Notes under the pieces: model-generated | Databases searched by the model: none | Told to the model about the DNA's origin: nothing | What the model saw: only the letters and a program-made list of their open reading frames with translations | Assembly (NCBI GenBank): GCA_036759125.1 | Contig: DAIOVG010000075.1 | Span: 1 to 12,014 of the forward strand | From: CAXXOK01 sp036759125 | Lineage (GTDB): Bacteria > Bacillota > Clostridia > Christensenellales > Aristaeellaceae | DNA length: 12,014 bases | Reading direction: 5' to 3' | Translations under genes and position numbers: made by a program | Shown: positions 6,562-12,014 of the stretch, in pieces | Numbering within the stretch: the first letter of the stretch is position 1 | Layout: each line of letters starts with the position of its first letter

Positions 6562-6590
6562 ATTCTAGGGTGCGCGCGCGGGACTGTCAA
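6562..6590 (-). promoter_or_regulatory. Near-consensus sigma-A promoter of the DUF188 gene
   Basis: On the minus strand a perfect TTGACA (6585-6590) is followed after 17 bases by TAGAAT (6562-6567; 5/6 of consensus). The -35 box begins two bases past the stop codon of the upstream membrane-protein gene. The spacer is unusually GC-rich, with alternating GC (TGCGCGCGCG on the plus strand at 6571-6580). Confidence 0.8.
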
Positions 6591-6591
6591 A

Positions 6592-7038
6592 TCAGGAATC
6601 GGGATAGGCCTTGGCGCTTGTGCTGCTGTGCCGCTCGCGGGCACCATGCAGGCCGATGAAACCTGTGAGGGAAATGCCCACGAGCAGCCAGCCCAGCAGC
6701 CGGTAAACAATCATATAGGGGGTTGAGGTGCCTGCGATGTCCATCACTCCTTTGAGCAGGCTTCCGGTCATCAGGGCTGCGATGCCGGAATTGTAGAGGT
6801 TGAAGAATAACCGGGAATGCGGTATATAGGCAGCTTCAGGGGCAAAAAACCACAGAAGCGAAAACACCAGCGTGCCGCCCAGCAGCGAGTACAGGAACAA
6901 CAACGACATCGACGGCGAGCTTACGCCATGTGCAAATTGCGCATAACCCAGGTTCAGCAGGACGCTCAGGATACTGACCGCGAGGTAAGCGATCGCGGCT
7001 TTCCCTGCCAGTCTGCAGCGCTTGTCAGAAGTAAACAA
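6592..7038 (-). CDS. Small four-helix membrane protein of unknown function
   Basis: This is a 148-residue integral membrane protein if started at TTG 7038. Hydrophobic segments are at about 13-31, 45-65, 78-98 and 107-130. The loop RLFFNLYNSGIAALMTGSLL followed by KGVMDIAGTS is the most distinctive part. I recognise the style of clostridial conserved membrane proteins but no named family. The TTG start is chosen because GGAAGG (7048-7053) sits nine bases upstream; a GTG at 7059 is the alternative and has a poorer site. The open frame further upstream lies in the phosphodiester glycosidase gene in another frame. Its start overlaps the end of that gene by 14 bases, which suggests co-translation and a shared envelope task. 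The tail after the last helix is polar and short. Confidence 0.72.
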   Translation of the reverse strand: MFTSDKRCRLAGKAAIAYLAVSILSVLLNLGYAQFAHGVSSPSMSLLFLYSLLGGTLVFSLLWFFAPEAAYIPHSRLFFNLYNSGIAALMTGSLLKGVMDIAGTSTPYMIVYRLLGWLLVGISLTGFIGLHGARERHSSTSAKAYPDS

Positions 7039-7930
7039 TGTCCGACACCTTCCGTTCACCGTCGCTTCGCCCGTCCGTTGGGTTGTTGATGACCTCGCCG
7101 TTGAACCACAGTGTGGACGATCCGCCGCCATCCAGGTTGTAGGCTACGGTACAGCCAAGATCTTTCATTAGTGTTGCCAGCGCATACAGTGTCAGGCCGT
7201 CGCTCTGGGAGGTCCGCCCGTCGGACACGATCACGATGTAATGCAGGGCTGATACCTGTCCGATGGCGGTTCTGGGGTTGCTGGTCATGGACTGGTTTAC
7301 CTCGCTGTTATAGGATACAGCGATGACACCGTTGTTGATTAGCGCCGGGCCGAACGACAGCACCTGCCACGCGCCCGCCGCCAGAAGCTCCTGCGCGCTG
7401 ATTTCGCTTTCTTCGATGATATAGAAATTCCCGTCCGCATCGATCACCAGGTCCTGACGGTTTCCGGCAACATCCCGGTAAAGCACGCCGTTGCGTATTA
7501 CATAACCGTCGTTGCGAAAGCCGTAGTAATCACCGTTGATGGCCAGGATGGCATGATTGTTCTCAGCCATATCGGACGTCGTCTGCTTAATATTGCGCCC
7601 GAATAGGTTGTTGGCCAGCGCAGTTTTCAGGCTGACCGCATCAGAAACCTGAATATCGGCGATGTATACCGCAGTATTGTCCACATACATGGTTTCGATG
7701 GTGATGTGAAGGTTGCCATCCATATAGGAGGTATCCGTAATCAGCACGCCCGTGTCGGGTTGGGCGGGCGCATCTGCTATCTGTGCCTGAGTATTTGCGG
7801 AGGATGCCAAGGCGACTGCCTGACCCGTGTGCGGGATCACAAAGGTATCCAGCATCACAAACGCGCTGCCAAGCACAAGGATGCAGGTAAAGAGTATTGC
7901 ATAGCGAAACGGTTTGCGTATCCAGCTCAT
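7025..7930 (-). CDS. Phosphodiester glycosidase family protein (NAGPA domain), membrane-anchored
   Basis: The 301-residue protein has a short basic N-terminus (MSWIRKPFR), one membrane segment (about 10-32, uncleaved anchor or signal), a low-complexity Ala/Gln linker (38-58) and a NAGPA-type domain from about 85 to the end. Domain hallmarks are LAINGDYYGFRNDGYVIRNG (129-148), SNPRTAIG (217-224), IVIVSDGR (232-239) and YNLDGGGSSTLWFNG (264-278). This family includes the mammalian enzyme that uncovers mannose-6-phosphate by removing phospho-linked GlcNAc; bacterial members act outside the cell on phosphodiester-linked sugars or polysaccharides. The target here is unknown. The ATG at 7930 is preferred over one at 7978 because AAAGG lies upstream and it starts directly before the anchor. 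It overlaps the following membrane-protein gene. Confidence 0.9.
   Translation of the reverse strand: MSWIRKPFRYAILFTCILVLGSAFVMLDTFVIPHTGQAVALASSANTQAQIADAPAQPDTGVLITDTSYMDGNLHITIETMYVDNTAVYIADIQVSDAVSLKTALANNLFGRNIKQTTSDMAENNHAILAINGDYYGFRNDGYVIRNGVLYRDVAGNRQDLVIDADGNFYIIEESEISAQELLAAGAWQVLSFGPALINNGVIAVSYNSEVNQSMTSNPRTAIGQVSALHYIVIVSDGRTSQSDGLTLYALATLMKDLGCTVAYNLDGGGSSTLWFNGEVINNPTDGRSDGERKVSDIVYF
7048..7053 (-). promoter_or_regulatory. Ribosome binding site supporting the TTG start at 7038
   Basis: The minus strand carries GGAAGG at 7048-7053, nine bases before the TTG at 7038. It lies inside the last codons of the phosphodiester glycosidase gene and is the best nearby signal for the membrane-protein start. 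Confidence 0.55.
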
Positions 7931-7962
7931 CGTGCGGCCGCCTTTCTGCCTGGTGTACGCAA

Positions 7963-7974
7963 CAGGTATACCTG
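7963..7974. repeat. 12-base perfect palindrome upstream of the phosphodiester glycosidase gene
   Basis: CAGGTATACCTG is perfectly self-complementary. It lies 33 bases before the start codon at 7930, in the gap that also holds the ferredoxin terminator. Its central TATACC could be a weak -10 element, so it may be an operator, but no clear -35 is seen. Confidence 0.4.
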
Positions 7975-8010
7975 CCACGCCTGAAACAGGGCTGAAACCC
8001 GGATGAACAA

Positions 8011-8044
8011 ACTGAAAACAAAACCCGCGGCAAATTGCCGCGGG
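8011..8044 (-). terminator. Rho-independent terminator of the ferredoxin gene
   Basis: On the minus strand a nine-base-pair stem (CCCGCGGCA with TGCCGCGGG, plus-strand 8024-8032 and 8036-8044, loop of three) is followed by TTTTGTTTTCAG. It begins 33 bases past the stop at 8077 and separates this gene from the phosphodiester glycosidase gene. Confidence 0.85.
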
Positions 8045-8076
8045 AGATGGAGAGCGTATGTTTTAAGTGTACCGGA

Positions 8077-8322
8077 TTACTCCAGTGAGATGGCGCGCAT
8101 GGGGCAGTACTTTACGCAGCGGCCGCACTTGGTGCATTTGCTTGCGTCTACCGTCGGCGCGGCGTAGCCGGTTTGCTTGAGCGCGCCAACCGGACACACG
8201 CGGATGGACGGGCAGGGGTGGTTCTCGGGGCAGCGGTGTTTATTCACGACGAGTACTCTATCTTGCAGGGGTTTGCCAGATGCCGGTTCGCTATTGTCGA
8301 ATAAGCCGAAAAAGTTTGCCAT
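8077..8322 (-). CDS. 4Fe-4S ferredoxin-like protein with seven cysteines
   Basis: The 81-residue cytoplasmic protein has a C-terminal complete [4Fe-4S] motif CTKCGRCVKYCP (about 63-74). Its first, atypical motif is RCPENHPCPSIRVCPVGAL, in which cysteines are spaced C-x5-C-x5-C-P. Standard clostridial 2[4Fe-4S] ferredoxins have two CxxCxxCxxxCP motifs with eight cysteines; here there are seven. A second cluster would need a non-cysteine ligand or be absent. I recall similar sequences in Clostridia, annotated only as 4Fe-4S binding proteins. The start at 8322 is chosen because GGAGG (8331-8335) is eight bases upstream; the ATG at 8340 lies before that site. It is monocistronic, ended by the hairpin at 8024-8044. 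The likely role is electron transfer; partners are not evident, though a flavin reductase and an AKR lie elsewhere in the window. Confidence 0.87.
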   Translation of the reverse strand: MANFFGLFDNSEPASGKPLQDRVLVVNKHRCPENHPCPSIRVCPVGALKQTGYAAPTVDASKCTKCGRCVKYCPMRAISLE

Positions 8323-8330
8323 GAAGCCAT

Positions 8331-8335
8331 CCTCC
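8331..8335 (-). promoter_or_regulatory. Ribosome binding site fixing the ferredoxin start
   Basis: The minus strand reads GGAGG at 8331-8335, eight bases before the ATG at 8322. This excludes the ATG at 8340, which lies upstream of the site. Confidence 0.8.
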
Positions 8336-8417
8336 GTCATGTGTTGCTTTTTATTCGCTGTAAATCATATCCAAAGCGATATGAACTTTGTTACTGTATC
8401 AGCAATCTCTCGTTTCC

Positions 8418-8436
8418 TCTGTGATGAAGTCACAGA
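8418..8436. promoter_or_regulatory. Spaced palindrome, possible operator of the ferredoxin gene
   Basis: TCTGTGATGAAGTCACAGA has seven-base arms around a five-base spacer. The TGTGA/TCACA half-sites are like those bound by CRP/FNR-family regulators, but the spacer is five rather than the usual six. It lies 96 bases upstream of the ferredoxin start and about 250 bases before the rhamnosidase gene. Confidence 0.35.
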
Positions 8437-8602
8437 ATCGTTGTGTTGTTTGGACAATCTGACAATCAATACAACTTTTTAGTGATTGGCAGCTGCCAGG
8501 AAAGGTACGCGGAGAATCACGTCGAACATACATGTGACATGAGTGGGGATCTCTTCTCCCATCAAACGGCTGTGCCTGAGAATGATGGCAGCCTTATAAA
8601 GA

Positions 8603-8629
8603 AACGCTTCCGATACGCTGTAAAGCGTT
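8603..8629. promoter_or_regulatory. Inverted repeat just after a TATAAA box, possible operator of the rhamnosidase gene
   Basis: AACGCTT (8603-8609) and AAGCGTT (8623-8629) form seven-base arms around 13 bases. They begin three bases after TATAAA (8595-8600), where transcription toward the rhamnosidase gene would start. This placement suits a repressor operator or a 5' stem-loop in the leader; which it is cannot be told from sequence. Confidence 0.35.
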
Positions 8630-8669
8630 GAGAGAACGGATATGGACAGAGAACTGATTTTTTGATAAC

Positions 8670-8674
8670 GGAGG
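8670..8674 (+). promoter_or_regulatory. Ribosome binding site fixing the rhamnosidase start
   Basis: GGAGG at 8670-8674 is eight bases before the ATG at 8683. The in-frame TTG at 8662 lies before the site and the ATG at 8677 is only two bases after it, so 8683 is the best start. Confidence 0.8.
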
Positions 8675-8682
8675 GCATGAAA

Positions 8683-10902
8683 ATGGAACTCAAGTTTATC
8701 CACGCAGGCGCTGATCGCACAACCTTTGAGCATCCGGTTCCCGCGCCGTACTTCCGGCGGGTTTTCCATGCCGGCAAGGGCGCCGCGGCGGAGCTGACCA
8801 TCACCGGGCTTGGCTTTTACGAGCTTTACTGCAATGGCACGCGCATCACCAAGGGGCGGCTGGCCCCCTACATCAGCGCGCCGACCGATCTGGTGTATAC
8901 CGATCAATACAATCTTTCGCCCTGGATAGGCGAGGGCGAGAACGTTTTGGGCGTTTGGCTTGGCAATGGCCTGCAGAACGCTCCCGGCGGCTATATCTGG
9001 AATATGGACCAGGCCCCCTGGGCAGCCGCGCCCTGCTTTGGCTGCAAGCTGACGGTGGGAGACCGCTGCATTGAAACCGACAGCCAGTTTACCACCGCGC
9101 CGTCGCCGGTGCTGATGGACGATTACCACTGGGGCGAGGTGTACGACGCGCGCCTGGAACTGCCCGGCTGGAACGCGCCAGGGTTTGATGATTCTGCCTG
9201 GAAACCGGCGATTCCCTGCCAGCGGCCCACCGGGCGGCTGACGCCATGTGACTGCGAACCCATTACCGTGCTGCGCGAGCTGGAGCCGGTATCCGTCACC
9301 CGCGAGCCCGGCGGCTGGCGGTATGATTTCGGAATCGTCACTTCAGGCGTATGCCGTATGCGCCTCAAGGGACGTGCTGGGCAGCGCATTGAACTGCTGC
9401 ACGGCGAGATCCTGACCGACGGCCTGTTTGATATGAACAATCTGTATTTTGAGGACACTGAACGGGTGCGCAACCTGCAGCGCGATATTTACTACTGCCG
9501 GGGCGGCGAGGCGGAGGAGTACACGCCGACCTTTGCCTATCACGCGTTTCGCTATGTGCTGGTGAAGGGCATTGATGAGGCACAGGCGCAGCCCTCGCTG
9601 CTGACGCTGCTGGAGTCGCACTCGGCGCTTTCCTCCCGCGGAAGCTTTGCCTGCTCCGATCCGATGGCGGAGACAATTCAGGAGATCACCCTGCGGTCGG
9701 ATCTTTCCTGCTTTCATTACTTCCCCAACGATTGTCCCCACCGGGAAAAGAACGGCTGGACGGCCGACGCGGCGCTATCCGCCGAGCAAATGCTGTTAAA
9801 CCTGGCACCAGAACGCAGCCTGCGCCAGTGGCTTGCCAATATCCGCATGGCGCAGGATGAGCGGGGCGCTCTGCCGGGTATCGTGCCGACCGGCGGCTGG
9901 GGATTTGCGTGGGGCAACGGCCCGGCATGGGATTGCGTTTTATTCTATCTGCCCTATTACATTTACCGGTATCGCTGGGATACGGCTGTGATAACGGAGA
10001 ACGCTCATGCCATGCTGCGCTACCTGCAATACATCGGCACGCGGCGCGACCCGGACGGCCTGTACCACATCGGCCTTGGCGACTGGTGCCAGGTCAGCCG
10101 CATGCCGGAGGAATACCTCACGCCGCTGCGCGTGACCGATACCATCATGGTGGCGGATATCGCAGACAAGGCCGCGCAAATGTTTGCCGCAGTCGGCTTG
10201 AAACGCGAGGAGGCCTTTGCCGCCGATTTGCTGGCGGAGACCCGCGCCGCGTTCCGCCGCCATTTGCTGGATGCCGATACCATGCTGGTGGATGGCAACT
10301 GCCAAACGTCGCAGGCCATGGCGCTTTACTACGGCATGCTGGAGCCCCGGGAAGAGGCGCAGGCATTCCAGCGCCTGCTGGAGCTGATCCACGCGGCGGA
10401 CGACCATATGGACGTCGGGGTTCTGGGCGGCCGTGTGCTATTCCATGTGCTGGCAGAGCACGGGGAAGGCGATCTGGCCTACCGGATGATTACCCGCAAG
10501 GACTATCCTTCCTACGGCAACTGGGTAGAGCGCGGCGCGACAACCCTGTGGGAGGCCTTCATGCCGGAGGGCGATACGACGTTCAAGTACAGCCGCGATC
10601 ACCACTTCTGGGGCGATGTGAGCGCCTGGTTTTACCGGGTGCCCGGCGGTATCCGCGTGTCGCTCAATCAGGTGGATGTGGTGCCGGTGTTCCTGACGCA
10701 GCTCGATCATGTTGCCTGCTCGCATGAAACCCCTGCGGGCAAGGTCAGCGTTCGCTGGGAGCGGAAGGGAAAATCGGTGCAGCTTACGGTTTCAGCCCCG
10801 GAGGGCTTGCAGGGCAATATTGTTTTGGGTGATGCCTGGCGGTTTGCGGATGGCCGGCAAAGCCGCGCCCTCACCAGCGGAAGCTGGGTATGTGTGCCAT
10901 AG
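8683..10902 (+). CDS. GH78 alpha-L-rhamnosidase, cytoplasmic type
   Basis: The 739-residue enzyme should release terminal alpha-L-rhamnose from glycosides or oligosaccharides by an inverting mechanism. An N-terminal beta domain (about 30-160) carries TGLGFYELYCNG and LAPYISAPTDLVYTDQYNL, typical of bacterial rhamnosidase N domains. A second beta domain follows (about 190-310), then the (alpha/alpha)6 catalytic domain (about 315-655) and a C-terminal beta domain. The motif DCPHREKNGWTAD places Asp350, Glu355 (general acid) and Asp362 with exactly the spacing of Asp567, Glu572 and Asp579 in Bacillus RhaB. Glu624 in TLWEAF matches the general base. There is no signal peptide, so it works on imported substrate. 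At 739 residues it is shorter than many GH78 enzymes (900 or more), lacking extra modules. It links functionally to rhaM and the GH112 phosphorylase. Confidence 0.93.
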   Translation: MELKFIHAGADRTTFEHPVPAPYFRRVFHAGKGAAAELTITGLGFYELYCNGTRITKGRLAPYISAPTDLVYTDQYNLSPWIGEGENVLGVWLGNGLQNAPGGYIWNMDQAPWAAAPCFGCKLTVGDRCIETDSQFTTAPSPVLMDDYHWGEVYDARLELPGWNAPGFDDSAWKPAIPCQRPTGRLTPCDCEPITVLRELEPVSVTREPGGWRYDFGIVTSGVCRMRLKGRAGQRIELLHGEILTDGLFDMNNLYFEDTERVRNLQRDIYYCRGGEAEEYTPTFAYHAFRYVLVKGIDEAQAQPSLLTLLESHSALSSRGSFACSDPMAETIQEITLRSDLSCFHYFPNDCPHREKNGWTADAALSAEQMLLNLAPERSLRQWLANIRMAQDERGALPGIVPTGGWGFAWGNGPAWDCVLFYLPYYIYRYRWDTAVITENAHAMLRYLQYIGTRRDPDGLYHIGLGDWCQVSRMPEEYLTPLRVTDTIMVADIADKAAQMFAAVGLKREEAFAADLLAETRAAFRRHLLDADTMLVDGNCQTSQAMALYYGMLEPREEAQAFQRLLELIHAADDHMDVGVLGGRVLFHVLAEHGEGDLAYRMITRKDYPSYGNWVERGATTLWEAFMPEGDTTFKYSRDHHFWGDVSAWFYRVPGGIRVSLNQVDVVPVFLTQLDHVACSHETPAGKVSVRWERKGKSVQLTVSAPEGLQGNIVLGDAWRFADGRQSRALTSGSWVCVP

Positions 10903-10913
10903 CGAAACAAAAC

Positions 10914-10950
10914 AAGGCCTGCTGTCGGAAACGACAGCAGGCCTTTTGGT
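10914..10950. terminator. Bidirectional terminator between rhamnosidase and aminotransferase genes
   Basis: A perfect 14-base-pair stem (10914-10927 with 10932-10945) is capped by a GAAA tetraloop and followed by TTGGTTT on the plus strand. On the minus strand it is followed by TTGTTTTGTTTC. It lies 11 bases past the rhamnosidase stop and 18 bases past the aminotransferase stop. Confidence 0.9.
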
Positions 10951-10963
10951 TTGCAGTGTTTGA

Positions 10964-12014
10964 TCAGGCGGAATGCGCTTTGAGAATACCGGAGGTCTCA
11001 ATCAGCCGGATTGCGTTTGTCAGCTCGTTCTGATCCGCAACTAGCGCGATGCGCACATGGCCTTCACCCTGAGCGCCGAACGCCGTTCCGGGGGTCATGA
11101 GCACGCCGGACGTCTCAAACAGCGCGCGGGTAAACGCAACGCTGTCGGTATAGCCCTCGGGCAGGCGCGCCCACAAAAACATGGTCGCCGGGCTTTTATG
11201 AATAGCCCAGCCGAGCTTGCCAAGGCCGTCCACCAGCAGGTCGCGCCGCGCCTGGTACTGGGCGCGCGTAGCCGCAACGCAGTCCTGCGGGCCTGTAATC
11301 GCGGCGATGGCCGCGTCCTGCAGGGGGAGGAACATGCCGTAGTCGATGTTGGATTTCAGCGCTTTCAGCTTCCCGATCACCGCCGGGTTGCCCACCGCAA
11401 AGCCGATTCTGGCACCGGCCAGTCCGTAGGTTTTGGACAGGGAGTTGAATTCAATCCCGACAGCCTTGGCGCCGGGGTGGCGCAGGAAACTGCCGCAGCA
11501 ATGCCCGTCAAACGTCAGCTCGCTGTAGGAGTTGTCGTGCACAACCACAATATTATACTCCCTGGCAAAGGCGATTACATCGCGGTACAGGCTGTCCGGC
11601 GCTACGCTGGCGGTGGGGTTGTTGGGGTAGGAGACGATCATCATTTTGGCGCGCTCGGCCACGACACGGGGGATATCCCGGACGTCGATCAGATAGCCGG
11701 TTTCCTTCTTCTGGGGCATCATATACGGCTGCGCGCCCGCAAGCACAGGCCCGTCCTTAAAAATCGGATAGCACGGATCGGGAATCAGGATGGTATCGCC
11801 CTCGTCGATCACGGTAAACGCGATATGCGCAAGCCCGTCCTGAGAGCCCAGCAGCGACGTAATTTCATGGGCCGGGTCCAGCGCGACTCCGTAGCGCCTT
11901 TGGTACCACTGCGCAACGGCCTGGCGGAGCTTGTCGGTATCGTCAATCGCGTAGGCGTAGTTGCACCTGTCCTGCGCGGAGCAGACCAGCGCATCCACAA
12001 TGTGCTGCGCCGGG
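10964..12014 (-). CDS. Class I/II PLP-dependent aminotransferase (partial, N-terminus missing)
   Basis: The frame is open from the window edge (PAQHIVDALV at the visible start) to the TGA at 10964-10966, so about 349 residues are seen and a few tens of N-terminal residues are missing. It is a fold-type I aminotransferase: SLLGSQDGLAHIAF binds the PLP phosphate, SYPNNPT contains the carboxylate-binding Asn, VVVHDNSYSEL holds the Asp and Tyr that contact the cofactor, and FNSLSKTYGLAGARIGF carries the PLP Schiff-base lysine (codon 11432-11434). The C-terminal HVRIALV contains the substrate-carboxylate arginine. Local motifs resemble the LL-diaminopimelate/alanine/aspartate aminotransferase group, such as DapL or AlaC-like enzymes, but the substrate cannot be fixed by eye. 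The GTG at 11998 is internal, because the conserved segment continues upstream of it. No functional tie to the convergent rhamnosidase is apparent. Confidence 0.92.
   Translation of the reverse strand, partial: PAQHIVDALVCSAQDRCNYAYAIDDTDKLRQAVAQWYQRRYGVALDPAHEITSLLGSQDGLAHIAFTVIDEGDTILIPDPCYPIFKDGPVLAGAQPYMMPQKKETGYLIDVRDIPRVVAERAKMMIVSYPNNPTASVAPDSLYRDVIAFAREYNIVVVHDNSYSELTFDGHCCGSFLRHPGAKAVGIEFNSLSKTYGLAGARIGFAVGNPAVIGKLKALKSNIDYGMFLPLQDAAIAAITGPQDCVAATRAQYQARRDLLVDGLGKLGWAIHKSPATMFLWARLPEGYTDSVAFTRALFETSGVLMTPGTAFGAQGEGHVRIALVADQNELTNAIRLIETSGILKAHSA

Larger units (their letters stand above)
8336..8669. other. Intergenic region with several inverted repeats
   Basis: This stretch between the divergent ferredoxin and rhamnosidase genes is visibly more AT-rich than its surroundings and carries no convincing gene. 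It contains a spaced palindrome at 8418-8436, a direct repeat GACAATC (8453-8459, 8461-8467), a perfect 12-base palindrome TGGCAGCTGCCA (8487-8498), a short palindrome CATGT-G-ACATG (8531-8541) and an inverted repeat at 8603-8629. A TATAAA at 8595-8600 is a possible -10 for the rhamnosidase gene but lacks a recognisable -35. The short open frames here have no family resemblance that I can see. Confidence 0.6.

Noticed and set aside
7025..8322. Ferredoxin and phosphodiester glycosidase considered as one operon
   Set aside because: A strong terminator with a T-rich tail (8011-8044 on the minus strand) separates them, so they are probably distinct units.
8443..8631. Short plus-strand open frame of 62 residues in the intergenic region
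   Set aside because: There is no ribosome binding site, no family resemblance, and it overlaps several palindromes. It could be a gene relic, but nothing supports it.
8479..9129. Minus-strand 216-residue open frame before and inside the rhamnosidase gene
   Set aside because: Most of it is antisense to the conserved N domain of the rhamnosidase, and the part outside shows no known motif.
9909..10727. Plus-strand 272-residue open frame inside the rhamnosidase gene
   Set aside because: It overlaps the catalytic domain in another frame. Its Arg/Gly/Pro-rich translation is typical of a frame shadow, and the main frame is unbroken with all catalytic residues.

Overview
The window looks like chromosomal DNA of a GC-rich member of the Clostridia (Bacillota), probably from the gut or another anaerobic, glycan-rich habitat. 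The clues are strong GGAGG-type ribosome binding sites, extended -10 promoters, a clostridial-type small ferredoxin, a DUF188/YaiI-family protein, a clostridial condensation-like acyltransferase, and glycan-degrading genes typical of gut Firmicutes (GH112 phosphorylase, L-rhamnose mutarotase, cytoplasmic-type GH78 rhamnosidase). This assignment is inferred from gene content and signals; no marker gene fixes the genus. I saw no rRNA, tRNA, CRISPR array, transposase or phage gene.

Layout: (1) 1-935, plus strand: the C-terminal part of a GH112 beta-galactoside phosphorylase, cut by the window edge. It converges on rhaM (1058-1372, minus) and the two share one long hairpin terminator. (2) 1530-3830, plus: an apparent three-gene operon (two-domain GNAT acetyltransferase, FMN-binding flavin reductase, aldo/keto reductase), with a good sigma-A-type promoter in front and a GC-rich hairpin behind. 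(3) 5970-3909, minus: a condensation-domain-like acyltransferase whose 3' end overlaps a polytopic membrane protein gene by 11 bases. (4) 7930-6085, minus: a membrane-anchored phosphodiester glycosidase (NAGPA domain), an overlapping four-helix membrane protein that probably starts at TTG, then a DUF188 protein with its own near-consensus promoter. (5) 8322-8077, minus: an unusual seven-cysteine ferredoxin-like protein. (6) A 360-base, AT-richer, palindrome-containing intergenic region. (7) 8683-10902, plus: GH78 alpha-L-rhamnosidase with all four expected catalytic carboxylates. (8) 12014-10964, minus: a class I/II PLP aminotransferase, cut at its N-terminus.

The clearest biological theme is L-rhamnose. 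A GH112 enzyme beside rhaM, with a rhamnosidase about 7 kb away, fits intracellular breakdown of rhamnose-containing oligosaccharides. The phosphorylase may therefore be a galactosyl-rhamnose phosphorylase rather than a lacto-N-biose/galacto-N-biose enzyme. Between these genes lie small unrelated units (redox, acyltransferase/membrane, cell-envelope). I found no convincing new defence or mobile system. The best candidates for undescribed biology are the acyltransferase/membrane-protein pair, the phosphodiester glycosidase/membrane-protein pair and the GNAT/flavin reductase/AKR operon.
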